A DNA stretch of 54,394 nt from contig CALKTD010000007.1 of the NCBI GenBank assembly GCA_937997345.1, positions 1 through 54,394 of the forward strand. The letters are read 5' to 3'. Numbering within the stretch: position 1 is the stretch's first letter; each line of letters starts with the position of its first letter. This document shows positions 26,522 to 34,682 of this stretch, one piece after another. The translations under genes were made by a program, and so were the position numbers. This stretch comes from an uncultured Atopobium sp. GTDB taxonomy: Bacteria; Actinomycetota; Coriobacteriia; Coriobacteriales; Atopobiaceae. The notes beneath the pieces were generated by a model. The model was not told the origin of the DNA, searched no databases, and saw only the letters and a program-made list of their open reading frames with translations.

Positions 26522-27491
26522 TGGCAACCTCGCTTAAAGACCCTTTCCACTTTGCGAGAAGAGACTCCGGAGACCTTGGAATTAATCCATGAGCAAGAAT
26601 CCAAGACAAAGCGGTGTCTTCATGAGCGTAAGCAACGGTCCACAAAGCGCCATTAGAGAGGAACTCAACATCCCCTTGCCCCTGAGAGAAATGCTCAAAA
26701 GCAGCGAGTATGTTTTTGGGGATAAATGCAGTAAGAACGCCAGCCTGCAATCCGAGCTGGAAATCAAGAAGGTTATAGTCTTTTGAATCAAATTCTTCTG
26801 GTATGGAGAAGAATTTATTTTTAAGAATCGCGGCATCTAAAACACGGTCAACGCGAAAAGTTTTGATGGAAGCGGTCTCAGTACTGGATGAAAAATCTTG
26901 GGCCACAAAGTATAGAAGTCCCTGTGAAACAAAGAAATCCAGTACGCCCAAATCTTTTTGTTTAACTAGGTCCTGTGAATTTGTGTAGGTGATGTTTACC
27001 AGCTGTTTAGAGCTGAGTGATTCGTATAGAACAGGAAAGACTTTGCTTTGGGAAGAAGCATTGAGTTTTTGGCTGTCTGGTTTGCCTGAGTCCGAGGAAT
27101 AAAAGTTACCCACAATTTTAGAGAGCGCGTTTCTCAATTTCTCTTGGTACACAAAAGTTGTATCAGTGAGAATTGCACTGCAGATTACAAGCAGCTGATT
27201 GGCATCTTCGGGGCTTAAGTCGTACGAGGAATCAAAGAAATTCGAGTCCGAAAGATAGAATGACTTTTCTTTTCCCGTTTTTACCTCTGTAATTGCAAAT
27301 CCAAGCTGTTTCAAAACAGTGCGATCTCTTGAAAAAGTTCTTAAAGCAGAATTGGTAGATAAATCTGAGTAAATTGCCGTATATATTTCTGCCGAGGGTA
27401 GAGGTCCCTTTTGAAGTATCAGCATAAATAGCGAGAAAATCCTCCAGGCACCCAGTTCATTATTACCTAGAGTTTGATCGTTTGGAGCCAT
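26511..27491 (-). CDS. WYL-domain transcriptional regulator (PafB-like)
   Basis: A 326-residue protein, first gene of the WYL pair. A winged helix at 10-80 (RTFSRDRTVLKQLGF, then a KEKSFYL wing) precedes a helical region and a WYL domain (VNITYTN, GVLDFFVSQGLLYFVAQDF, KTFRVDRV). WYL motif residues are diverged (LLYFVAQ in place of WYL.a). I chose the ATG at 27491 because GGGAGGTGG lies just before it. The gene is divergent from the M28-like gene and may regulate it. Confidence 0.72.
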   Translation of the reverse strand: MAPNDQTLGNNELGAWRIFSLFMLILQKGPLPSAEIYTAIYSDLSTNSALRTFSRDRTVLKQLGFAITEVKTGKEKSFYLSDSNFFDSSYDLSPEDANQLLVICSAILTDTTFVYQEKLRNALSKIVGNFYSSDSGKPDSQKLNASSQSKVFPVLYESLSSKQLVNITYTNSQDLVKQKDLGVLDFFVSQGLLYFVAQDFSSSTETASIKTFRVDRVLDAAILKNKFFSIPEEFDSKDYNLLDFQLGLQAGVLTAFIPKNILAAFEHFSQGQGDVEFLSNGALWTVAYAHEDTALSWILAHGLIPRSPESLLAKWKGSLSEVANGC

Positions 27492-27680
27492 ATCCACCTC
27501 CCGCTTTTTGCTAGTTGAACTCAAATCTCTCTAAACATATACGAAAGTTTTTGATATTTAGTGCAGAATTTCTAAATTTGGGCGTAAAAATACACTTTAA
27601 CCGCTATATTTCGATATAAGACGTATACTAATGACGTATATATGAAACCTGTCAGAAGACATGCCAACGAAGGACGCAGT
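27492..27680. promoter_or_regulatory. divergent promoter region, WYL pair / M28-like gene
   Basis: AT-rich DNA with TATATTTCGATATA and two direct copies of GACGTATA at 27620-27627 and 27633-27640, 13 nt apart, next to the plus-strand gene. It could be an operator for one of the WYL proteins. Confidence 0.35.
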
Positions 27681-29606
27681 ATGGCCATTACATATGACTA
27701 TGTTGACTATCTAGACGAGCAGATTGATATTGCTCCTGCCGGTAGTCAAGAGGAGCTTCAGGCTGCTCAAACCATTGCTGAAGAAATGAAACTTCACGGG
27801 CTTGAGGCAACTATTGAAGAATTTGACGCTAAGTCTATTAAGAGTCTTGGCTACTCAATCTATCTAATCCTCCTCTTCATTGGCGTTATTTTTGCAGGCA
27901 CTGGTAATGCAGCGCTTATTGTGTTTGGCGTTCTGCTTGTCGCTGGTTTTGGCGCACTTACGTGCCTCAAATATTTTGGTAATGACATTCTTGGCTCATT
28001 TGGATCTTCTATTAGAAGCCAGAACGTTGTTGCTAAACACGAAGCCACTGGTGAGCTTGTCGCAAAAGGCAATCGTCCAATCGTAATTGTTGCTCACTAT
28101 GACTCTCCACATACAAACTTCCTTGTTGAGTCTCCTGTAGCAAAGTACGTACCACTTGCACAGAGATATGCGCGTTGGTGTGTAGTTGCAGTGTTTGTTG
28201 CTACGTTTGTTCAGATTCTTCGTTTCCTTCCTGATCCAGTTCGTGTCCTTTTCTGGATTGTTGGTATTCTTGCAGCTCTTCCACTTGTTGCTCTTTCTGT
28301 CGCAACTATTGCAGAGCGTTTTGCACCTTGCACTATTGGCGCAAACAATAACAAGTCTTCAGTTGCAGCACTTCTTGGTATTCTCGAGAATGTCCGTCCT
28401 ACTGGTCATCGCCCTGAGGTTGTTCATCATTTTGCAGGAGATGCAGCTGCACTTATCCCAGAGCCTGATGAGGTGGAAGGCGTTCGCCACGGCGAGGAAG
28501 TTCTTAATTCACTGGGCATTCTTCCTGAGGATTGCGAAGTAAGCTATGTTGCTTATGACACTACTGGCGCAAGCCAGACTGCATCTCTCGAGGATGTTGC
28601 AGAGGCTGTAAATGCAACAACAGAAGAAGAGCAGACTGAAGATGCTTCTGCTGACAACACCGTTGCGTATGATTCTGTTGACGATGAGCTTAATGCAACC
28701 ATGAAGCAGGTTCATGAATCTGCAGACGCAAATGCAACGCAAGTTCAGCCTGAAACTGCACATGAGCTTCACACTAAGAATGATTTTGCTCGTCGTGCGT
28801 CCCTCTTTGATCTTCCCGATCCTTCTGGCGATGCCGTTGATCCACTAGCTCCATCTTTCGAGCCAGCTCCCCACTACGTTCCAGCTCAAACATCTGCACC
28901 TTCTCCAGAGGCAGAAGACGCAGAGAGCCCATTCGACACCATTTCAGCTGATGAGGGTCTCACAGAGGCACAGGACGCAAAGACTCCTGAGGCAAAACGC
29001 CGTTCCTTTAGACTCTTTGGTCGTAACGACGGACCATCAGATGATTGGAAGGGTGGAGCAGCTCCATCTGCAGAGAATCGTGAAGATGCTGACTCTGTGG
29101 ATGCATCTGCTATCTCTGAGGATGATCTTCGTAATGCTGTTCTTTCACTTTCTGATGACGAGCTCATTGCACACGACATTTGGTTTGTTGCACTTGGAGC
29201 GTCTGATTTTGACCACTCAGGCATGAGGGAGTTCCTTGCAAAGCATAGAACTGATATTCGCGGTGCTTTCCTCATTAACCTTGATTGTGTTGGTGCTGGT
29301 ACGCTCTCCATTCTTAAGAATGAGGGAATTGGCAACGTCCGCCGCGCTGATCGCAGAATGACTCGACTCCTTTCTACTATTGCAGCTGATCTTCATATTG
29401 ATGTTGAGCAGAGTGCATTTGACTGGGGCACCACTGATGCAACTCCTGCAATGCAGAATTCAGTTCGTTCTGTTACCTTGATGGGCTTAAACGAGGATGG
29501 ACTTCCTGCGCTTAGCCGCACCGCTGCCGATGTTCGCGAGAACGTTAATGCTGGTCAGTGTGCTGACGCTGCAGCTCTTGTTACTGAGCTTATTAGACGC
29601 TCATAA
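27681..29606 (+). CDS. membrane M28-like peptidase homologue, probably inactive
   Basis: A 641-residue protein with a zinc-aminopeptidase (M28) fold interrupted by membrane segments (about 57-98 and 165-212) and a low-complexity acidic insert (about 300-500). The first metal His is present in VIVAHYDSP (His139) and the later Asp in NLDCVG, but the bridging Asp is Asn in GANNNKSS, the catalytic Glu pair is replaced in ALGASDFDHSG, and the final His is replaced in ALSRTAAD. So most metal ligands are missing. I chose the ATG at 27681, preceded by GAAGGA. Function unknown; a binding or scaffold role is more likely than proteolysis. Confidence 0.7.
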   Translation: MAITYDYVDYLDEQIDIAPAGSQEELQAAQTIAEEMKLHGLEATIEEFDAKSIKSLGYSIYLILLFIGVIFAGTGNAALIVFGVLLVAGFGALTCLKYFGNDILGSFGSSIRSQNVVAKHEATGELVAKGNRPIVIVAHYDSPHTNFLVESPVAKYVPLAQRYARWCVVAVFVATFVQILRFLPDPVRVLFWIVGILAALPLVALSVATIAERFAPCTIGANNNKSSVAALLGILENVRPTGHRPEVVHHFAGDAAALIPEPDEVEGVRHGEEVLNSLGILPEDCEVSYVAYDTTGASQTASLEDVAEAVNATTEEEQTEDASADNTVAYDSVDDELNATMKQVHESADANATQVQPETAHELHTKNDFARRASLFDLPDPSGDAVDPLAPSFEPAPHYVPAQTSAPSPEAEDAESPFDTISADEGLTEAQDAKTPEAKRRSFRLFGRNDGPSDDWKGGAAPSAENREDADSVDASAISEDDLRNAVLSLSDDELIAHDIWFVALGASDFDHSGMREFLAKHRTDIRGAFLINLDCVGAGTLSILKNEGIGNVRRADRRMTRLLSTIAADLHIDVEQSAFDWGTTDATPAMQNSVRSVTLMGLNEDGLPALSRTAADVRENVNAGQCADAAALVTELIRRS

Positions 29607-29638
29607 ACGAACAAGTCACTAGCTAGAGTAAGTTTTTA

Positions 29639-29670
29639 AGAAAGGGCAGAGATTTCTGCCCTTTCTTTTT
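29639..29670 (+). terminator. terminator after the M28-like gene
   Basis: AGAAAGGGCAGA and TCTGCCCTTTCT form a 12-bp perfect stem with a GATT loop, then five T. It may also serve the convergent adhesin gene. Confidence 0.9.
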
Positions 29671-29694
29671 TGGCGCTAAGGCAAGGTTGCTCAA

Positions 29695-31962
29695 CTAAAA
29701 GGAGCGTCTTATTTTTGCTGCAAATAAGTGGACACATCCAATAAGTACCGATCCTGCCAAGGCGAGTAAAAGGGGAACTGCGTAGGCATTATCTGCTGTT
29801 CCAGGAAGATGGGGCTTAGGCGTCACACGAATAGTTTGTGCTTTAGAGTGACTGTCGGTGTGCGAAGCAGCTTTCTCACCATCTTTTGAGATGGTTTCGT
29901 AGGCGGTAACTTCTTTGCCCTCCAGTGAGGCAGTCCTTACAGAAAAAGGAACCGCAGCTTCTCCCGATGAGGTAGGAGCTTTGAAGCGGACAGTTCCGCG
30001 AGCGATGGGCTCCGCTGTACCTTCTTGGAGCTGTTTTGTTTCATAGAGCTCTCCGGTAATTTCGTACTCTTCTCCTGGGGTAAGACCCTCGTATTTAATG
30101 TGATCAACAAGATTGAGTTTCTCGGCATATTCAGGATTTTTTGATCCAGCAGCATCTACAAGCATTGTTTGTAAAGAAATTCTTTCATCAATGAGTTCAG
30201 GTGCTTCTATAGTTTCTTCAGAAGTAAGGGTAACCGTAGGGTTCCATTCTTTGTTGAGAGAGTAACCTGCTGGAGCCAGCACCTCTTTAAGCGAGTAAGA
30301 GCCAAAGGGAAGGTCTTTAATCGCCGCCTCTCCAGATTCGTCTGTTTCTACTGTGGTGACAACTTCGTGCGGGGCAATCCAGTTACCTTGGTAGAAAATG
30401 GGCTGAGTTGAGTTATTAGTAAGTTCGATTTTGGCGCCCTTTAAACTTGGCATTTCTTCTGCCTCAGAATAACCATCGGGTGAACTTAGGGAAGTGTGTC
30501 CAATTTTCTTGATCTTAAGACCTCCTTTTATTACCTCGTCTTTAAAGGTGAAGAGGTGTTCATAGGAAGGATTTACTTTTCCGCTAGAGATATTTGTCCA
30601 GAATAGATTTCCGTCTTGGCTTGATAGCTTCCAGGTTTGAAGTGAATGTTCTGGAAGTTTATAGCCTTCAGGTGCTTGAATTTCTTCGATTTGGTAATAC
30701 CCCAGAGGAAGCCAGGGTTTCTCGCCAAGAGTAAAAAGATCATCTCCAGAAACCTTATGCTCTGCGTCAAACGAGGCAAAACCCTGTTCGTCGGTCGAGA
30801 AAACCCATGTTCTAAGCGTGGTTTCAGAGGAGCCGCTGTAGGTCACCTTAAAAAGCGCACCTTGTAGTGTTGCGTTTCCTTGGGGAGAAGCACTTTGTTG
30901 CTCGGAATGATTGTTTTCGCTGAGGCTAGTACCGTGGTCAAAGTCTTGTTTTGAAATGCGTAGATTAAAGTCTCCGACAGGAGTGTCGGTAACCGTGAGA
31001 GCGCTCTCTTCCTGGTTTTTTATCTTTACAGCATGAATTGTTTGATCAAGAAGAAAGCCCTTTGGTGCAGTGATTTCTTTTACGTATACCGTTCCAACAG
31101 GAAGCCCATCAAGCGTTGCAGACCCAAATTCGTCAAGAGTGAGGCTGCCAAGAAGATTGGTGCAACCCTCATCGGAATATACTCCGTAAACAGCACCTTC
31201 TAGGGAGTAGTGCTCGTTATTTGAAGTGACATCGGGTAATAATGAGCCTTTGGTAACTTTGAGTGAACCAGATTGCTGTCCAAAGAAAAACAGAACTTGT
31301 TTGTCACCTGTAGGCACAAAGAGTTTTGCAACTCTACTTTCCGGACCGCCGCTGTTGTTTTGGGCGTAATTCATAGCATCGGAATAGAACTGCTCAATTG
31401 GTTGATGAAGCTCTGCCTGAGGAACGCTAACCGCAAGAGCATGAGCTTCTCCGCGCATAACCGCCCAAAGCGCAAACTGCGTGATGGCTCGCGCCTTCCA
31501 GCCTGTATATCCATATACGTCTTTTTCTTGGGACGCAGTTGCTCCGTGATAAATGATGTAGTCAATAGCCCTAAGCTGCTCGGCGGTATACGTTCCACCG
31601 CGAGTGCCGTTAGCTGAGGTGAGCTTTGTATAAGACTGCGGGTCAACCACACTTCCCGTTGCTCCTGGCCATGCACCATAGTGGTTAAATTCGTCTCCAC
31701 AGTAGAGATAGGTACCGTCGCTAGCAGTCCACATGGGAATTTGCTGTCCACCAGGAAAATCTTCTCTTTGTGCAACGGTAAATGAGGGTTCTTGTGCAAA
31801 AGCAAGCCTATGAGCAGGCTTTAGGAAAAAATGGCTGAGGAGAAGGGCTCCAATTAACAGAGGAATAAACCAGAAGTGAAAGACAGAAGAAGGGGTTTGT
31901 CTTCGTGCAGCTGTTTCCTTCTTAGGTTTTGAGGATTTTGTGATAAACATGCGTGCCTCCAA
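29695..31962 (-). CDS. thioester/VaFE surface adhesin with SpaA-type repeats and LPGTA sorting motif
   Basis: A 755-residue cell-wall protein. It has a basic N-terminus and membrane signal (about 29-56). A thioester domain follows, with Cys88 in YLYCGDEF and Gln162 in AITQFALW (TQxA motif), which form an internal bond able to attach covalently to host targets in the known family. Next are three SpaA-like domains, each closing with an E-box (KEITAPKGF, EEIQAPEGY, KEVLAPAGY), then a VaFE-like domain ending VTAYETIS. The C-terminus is a sorting signal with LPGTADN, a hydrophobic stretch and AAKIRRSF. The motif reads LPGTA instead of LPxTG. No sortase is nearby. A host-adhesion role is inferred from the family. 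Confidence 0.85.
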   Translation of the reverse strand: MEARMFITKSSKPKKETAARRQTPSSVFHFWFIPLLIGALLLSHFFLKPAHRLAFAQEPSFTVAQREDFPGGQQIPMWTASDGTYLYCGDEFNHYGAWPGATGSVVDPQSYTKLTSANGTRGGTYTAEQLRAIDYIIYHGATASQEKDVYGYTGWKARAITQFALWAVMRGEAHALAVSVPQAELHQPIEQFYSDAMNYAQNNSGGPESRVAKLFVPTGDKQVLFFFGQQSGSLKVTKGSLLPDVTSNNEHYSLEGAVYGVYSDEGCTNLLGSLTLDEFGSATLDGLPVGTVYVKEITAPKGFLLDQTIHAVKIKNQEESALTVTDTPVGDFNLRISKQDFDHGTSLSENNHSEQQSASPQGNATLQGALFKVTYSGSSETTLRTWVFSTDEQGFASFDAEHKVSGDDLFTLGEKPWLPLGYYQIEEIQAPEGYKLPEHSLQTWKLSSQDGNLFWTNISSGKVNPSYEHLFTFKDEVIKGGLKIKKIGHTSLSSPDGYSEAEEMPSLKGAKIELTNNSTQPIFYQGNWIAPHEVVTTVETDESGEAAIKDLPFGSYSLKEVLAPAGYSLNKEWNPTVTLTSEETIEAPELIDERISLQTMLVDAAGSKNPEYAEKLNLVDHIKYEGLTPGEEYEITGELYETKQLQEGTAEPIARGTVRFKAPTSSGEAAVPFSVRTASLEGKEVTAYETISKDGEKAASHTDSHSKAQTIRVTPKPHLPGTADNAYAVPLLLALAGSVLIGCVHLFAAKIRRSF

Positions 31963-32046
31963 ACTGAAAAATCAGAGGTAGATTGCGTATATGGAGATAT
32001 TTGGTAATGCATAAATGTGAGCTTTTGTTGCAACATATAGACAATT

Positions 32047-32077
32047 AGTGTTAACGTATTCAGTAATCAGTAACACT
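32047..32077. promoter_or_regulatory. inverted repeat between adhesin and Fur-type gene
   Basis: AGTGTTA (32047-32053) and TAACACT (32071-32077) are separated by 17 nt in the short divergent gap. A regulator such as the Fur-family protein next to it could control both genes from here. Confidence 0.4.
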
Positions 32078-32097
32078 TACTAATTAATGAGGTTATC

Positions 32098-32499
32098 GTG
32101 CGTTACAGTAAGCAACGTGAGGCAATTCGTACTTACATGGAAGGTCGCCATGACCATCCAACGGCAGATAGTGTGTATGCAGCAGTAAGAGAGGAGTTAC
32201 CAAACATCTCTCTAGGAACTGTTTACCGCAACCTTATGCAGCTTGTTGACGCAGGCGAGCTCCAGGTTGTTAATACTGGTGATAATATCTCTCGTTTTGA
32301 TCCAACCACAACCGAGCATGCCCACTTCCAGTGTCATAAGTGCGGTCGTGTCTTTGATGTTGACGGACCAGTTTTGAGGGACCTTACCAATCTCACCAAG
32401 GATTCTTGCGGCGAGATTGACTCTTACGCTCTGTGCTTTACGGGTATTTGTAACGAGTGCCTAGCTAAGAACCCAGCGCTCCATCACAGCGTTAACTAA
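32098..32499 (+). CDS. Fur-family metalloregulator (PerR-like)
   Basis: A 133-residue repressor. The winged helix covers 1-75 (SKQREAIRTYMEG, TADSVYAAVRE, SLGTVYRNLMQLVDAGEL). The dimer domain has HAHFQCHKCGRVFDV and ICNECL, two CxxC structural zinc pairs. Peroxide sensing is suggested by closeness to PerR, but Fur or Zur cannot be excluded. GTG start with GAGG 5 nt before. Divergent from the adhesin. Confidence 0.85.
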   Translation: MRYSKQREAIRTYMEGRHDHPTADSVYAAVREELPNISLGTVYRNLMQLVDAGELQVVNTGDNISRFDPTTTEHAHFQCHKCGRVFDVDGPVLRDLTNLTKDSCGEIDSYALCFTGICNECLAKNPALHHSVN

Positions 32500-32528
32500 T
32501 TATGCTGCAACAAAACAGCTTTCTTTAG

Positions 32529-32553
32529 GACCGGTGCTTCACCGGTCTTTTTC
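32529..32553. terminator. terminator after the Fur-type gene
   Basis: GACCGGTG and CACCGGTC form an 8-bp perfect stem with a CTT loop, followed by TTTTT. A run of A on the other side may let it also end leftward transcription from 32764. Confidence 0.85.
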
Positions 32554-32554
32554 T

Positions 32555-32764
32555 TTATGGGGGAGCCTCAGGTTTGCGAGAAAACCTGTCTGCTAGACGT
32601 GCCCGCAGACCCGCATGTCCTACAGAAGGGAAGCTGCTTGGCATGACGGGATCTCCGCCAAGTAGCTTTGCCCGAGGAAGGCGGAGTTGTCGGGTGGAGA
32701 GCAGGCGCCTATAAGAGGTGGGATAGTGGTGTGCGGGGGTCTCTCGCCAGAAGTACTTTTGCAT
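32555..32764 (-). CDS. possible small basic proline-rich ORF behind a hairpin-masked ribosome-binding site
   Basis: A 69-codon ORF starting MQKYFWRETPAHHY and ending SRKPEAPP. It is rich in Arg, Pro and Leu and matches no family I know. AAAGGAG lies 4 nt before the ATG, as for a real gene. But both are inside a hairpin (32761-32790): GCATGCTCTCC pairs with GGAGCGCTATGC around AACGAAA. The ORF region itself has strong hairpins, so this may equally be a structured noncoding RNA. Base composition is clearly more GC-rich than its flanks. Confidence 0.35.
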   Translation of the reverse strand: MQKYFWRETPAHHYPTSYRRLLSTRQLRLPRAKLLGGDPVMPSSFPSVGHAGLRARLADRFSRKPEAPP

Positions 32765-32900
32765 AGCGCTCCTTTCGTTGGAGAGCATGCTAAAGAGTGA
32801 CTTTGCGCCTATTCTGACCAGCGCCTGTCCAGTTTCTGACGGAGAAAATTTGTGTAGGCGCATATTTGTTGTATATGCGCAGCTAGGCAGAAAACAACTC
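32765..32900 (-). promoter_or_regulatory. structured leader of the small ORF
   Basis: Contains the ribosome-binding-site hairpin described above and a stable hairpin GCGCATAT-TTGTTGT-ATATGCGC at 32858-32880, plus GGACAGGCGC and AGGCGC repeats. I compared it by eye with known riboswitch, RNase P, SRP and 6S signatures and found no match. Confidence 0.35.
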
Positions 32901-32971
32901 ATCAAACTTTTATCTAGTTGCCGAGCAAGCGATTAAAAGGCAAAAAATACTGTGATAAAATCTACACAATT

Positions 32972-33046
32972 GCGGGTATCGCCAAGTGGTAAGGCAATGG
33001 CTTCCCAAGCCATCATCCGCGGGTTCGAATCCCGTTGCCCGCTCCA
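32972..33046 (+). tRNA. tRNA-Gly (CCC)
   Basis: Acceptor GCGGGTA pairs with TGCCCGC. The anticodon loop is TTCCCAA between ATGGC and GCCAT, giving CCC. T-loop GTTCGAATC is present and CCA is encoded. Confidence 0.95.
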
Positions 33047-33057
33047 AAGATAGATAC

Positions 33058-33080
33058 GAGCCCTTCGGGGCTCTTTTTAT
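33058..33080 (+). terminator. tRNA-Gly terminator
   Basis: GAGCCC and GGGCTC around a TTCG tetraloop, followed by five T. Confidence 0.9.
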
Positions 33081-33212
33081 GGATAAGATTGTAATTTGGC
33101 GTTGTGAAGAAGGTTGTTCGGGTAGAAGTTGAACGGAAATATTTCGGATATATCTTTGATAGAGCGTGCTTAAGTACTCGAATTACGTGGATTGATGGGT
33201 GAAGGGAAGAAC

Positions 33213-34490
33213 ATGGCACAGATCCCTATGACAGATCAAGAGGTAAAGATCGCTCTTGATGCGCTGTCAGATCAGATTGATAAATACGCAGAGCTTCTTG
33301 TTAAGAAGGGATGCGCAATTTCTGAGGGAAGTCAGCTGGTAATTAATGCTTCAATTGAGATTGCTGATTTTGCCCGTAGGGTTCAGCGAGCAGCTTATGC
33401 GGCTGGCGCAGAATTTGTCACAGTTATTTGGGGCGATCAAGAGTCCTCAAGAATCATGTACGAAAATGTTGACCTAGCACGTCTTTCTAAGACCCCAAGC
33501 TGGAAGATTGAGCAGCTTAATTCCCTTGCAGAGCAGAGTGCGGCATTTTTGTTCCTCTCATCTGATGACCCAAATGGTCTAAAGGGAATTGATCCAGAAA
33601 AGCCAGCTGCTGTTTCTCGCGCAAGAAACCTGGAGTGCGACATCTTTAGAAACGGCATGGACTTTGGTAAAAACGTTTGGTGTATTGCTGGCGTTCCTGC
33701 AGCTGAATGGGCAAAGGTAATTTTCCCAGAGCTTTCTGAGGCTGAGGCAATCTACAGACTTTGGGTTGCTATTTTGGACGTTGCTCATGCAAGTGGAGAA
33801 GATCCTCAGAGTGCTTGGGAGACTCATAATGCAACGTTTGAGAAGACTAAGCGCTTCATGAATTCTCACCAGTTTGAAGAACTTCGTTATGAGTCTTCAA
33901 ATGGAACTAACCTGACTATTGGCATGAATCCAGGACATCTTTGGGAGGGCGGCGCTGGCAAGACCCAGGACGGAACATTGTTCTTCCCTAATATTCCTAC
34001 TGAGGAGGTCTTTACCACGCCAAATTATCGCAAGGTAAACGGCACTGTTCACTCTGCGCTGCCGCTGATTCACGCTGGACAGATTGTTAAGAACTTCTGG
34101 TTTACCTTCAAAGACGGCGAGGTTGTCGACTACGGCGCTGAACAGGGCAAGGACGTTCTGACTTCTATTGTTTCTCAAAAGGGCGGTAAGTACCTGGGAG
34201 AATGTGCTCTTATCTCTAAGAACACGCCTATTCGCCAGAGCGGCATTCTGTTCTACGATACTCTGTATGATGAGAATGCTAGCTGCCATTTAGCACTTGG
34301 AATGGGCTTCCCAGAGTGCCTGAAGGGCGGCCTTGAGATGAGCCCAGATGAGCTCTTGGCCCACGGTGTTAATCAGAGCACTACGCACGTTGATTTTATG
34401 ATTGGTGCAGACGATTTGAACATTTGGGGAATTTCTGCCGATGGAAAAGAAACACCAATTTTCGTAAATGGACAATGGGCATGGGAGTAA
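33213..34490 (+). CDS. M29-family aminopeptidase
   Basis: A 425-residue metal-dependent aminopeptidase (AmpS/PepS/thermophilic AP-T family). The family-diagnostic segment is close to EGEVFTAPN: PNIPTEEVFTTPNYRKVNG. Further matches are the GMNPGHLWEGG region and the C-terminal ASCHLALGMGFPEC and NQSTTHVDFMIGADDLNIWG, which supply metal-binding His, Glu and Asp. I chose the ATG at 33213 because GAAGGGAAG lies just before it; in-frame starts at 33192-33195 are less well supported. It sits alone between two tRNA genes. Confidence 0.9.
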   Translation: MAQIPMTDQEVKIALDALSDQIDKYAELLVKKGCAISEGSQLVINASIEIADFARRVQRAAYAAGAEFVTVIWGDQESSRIMYENVDLARLSKTPSWKIEQLNSLAEQSAAFLFLSSDDPNGLKGIDPEKPAAVSRARNLECDIFRNGMDFGKNVWCIAGVPAAEWAKVIFPELSEAEAIYRLWVAILDVAHASGEDPQSAWETHNATFEKTKRFMNSHQFEELRYESSNGTNLTIGMNPGHLWEGGAGKTQDGTLFFPNIPTEEVFTTPNYRKVNGTVHSALPLIHAGQIVKNFWFTFKDGEVVDYGAEQGKDVLTSIVSQKGGKYLGECALISKNTPIRQSGILFYDTLYDENASCHLALGMGFPECLKGGLEMSPDELLAHGVNQSTTHVDFMIGADDLNIWGISADGKETPIFVNGQWAWE

Positions 34491-34538
34491 ACTGCTACAC
34501 TATCCTAGTTGCGTGGTAAAATTGCCACGCCCGATAAT

Positions 34539-34614
34539 GGGCCGTTAGCTCAGTTGGTAGAGCAGGGGACTTTTAATCCCAAGGTCTAGGGTTCGAACCC
34601 CTAACGGCCCACCA
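34539..34614 (+). tRNA. tRNA-Lys (TTT)
   Basis: Acceptor GGGCCGT pairs with ACGGCCC. The anticodon loop is CTTTTAA, giving TTT. D-arm AGCTCAGTTGGTAGAGC, T-arm with GTTCGAACC, and CCA encoded. Confidence 0.96.
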
Positions 34615-34622
34615 GGTAATTC

Positions 34623-34661
34623 AAAGGTCGGGTACCATAGTGGTACTCGACCTTTTCTTTT
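34623..34661 (+). terminator. tRNA-Lys terminator
   Basis: A 15-bp stem with one G-T pair, AAAGGTCGGGTACCA against TGGTACTCGACCTTT, around a TAG loop and followed by a T-rich tail. Confidence 0.85.
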
Positions 34662-34682
34662 ACGAGCAGAAGGAGTCTCATC

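Noticed and set aside
32555..32880. RNase P, SRP, tmRNA or 6S RNA
   Set aside because: Fragments such as ACAGAA and GAGGAA occur on the plus strand but in the wrong order and without the conserved flanks; no GGAAGGAAGCAGCC-like SRP loop or tmRNA ends were found.
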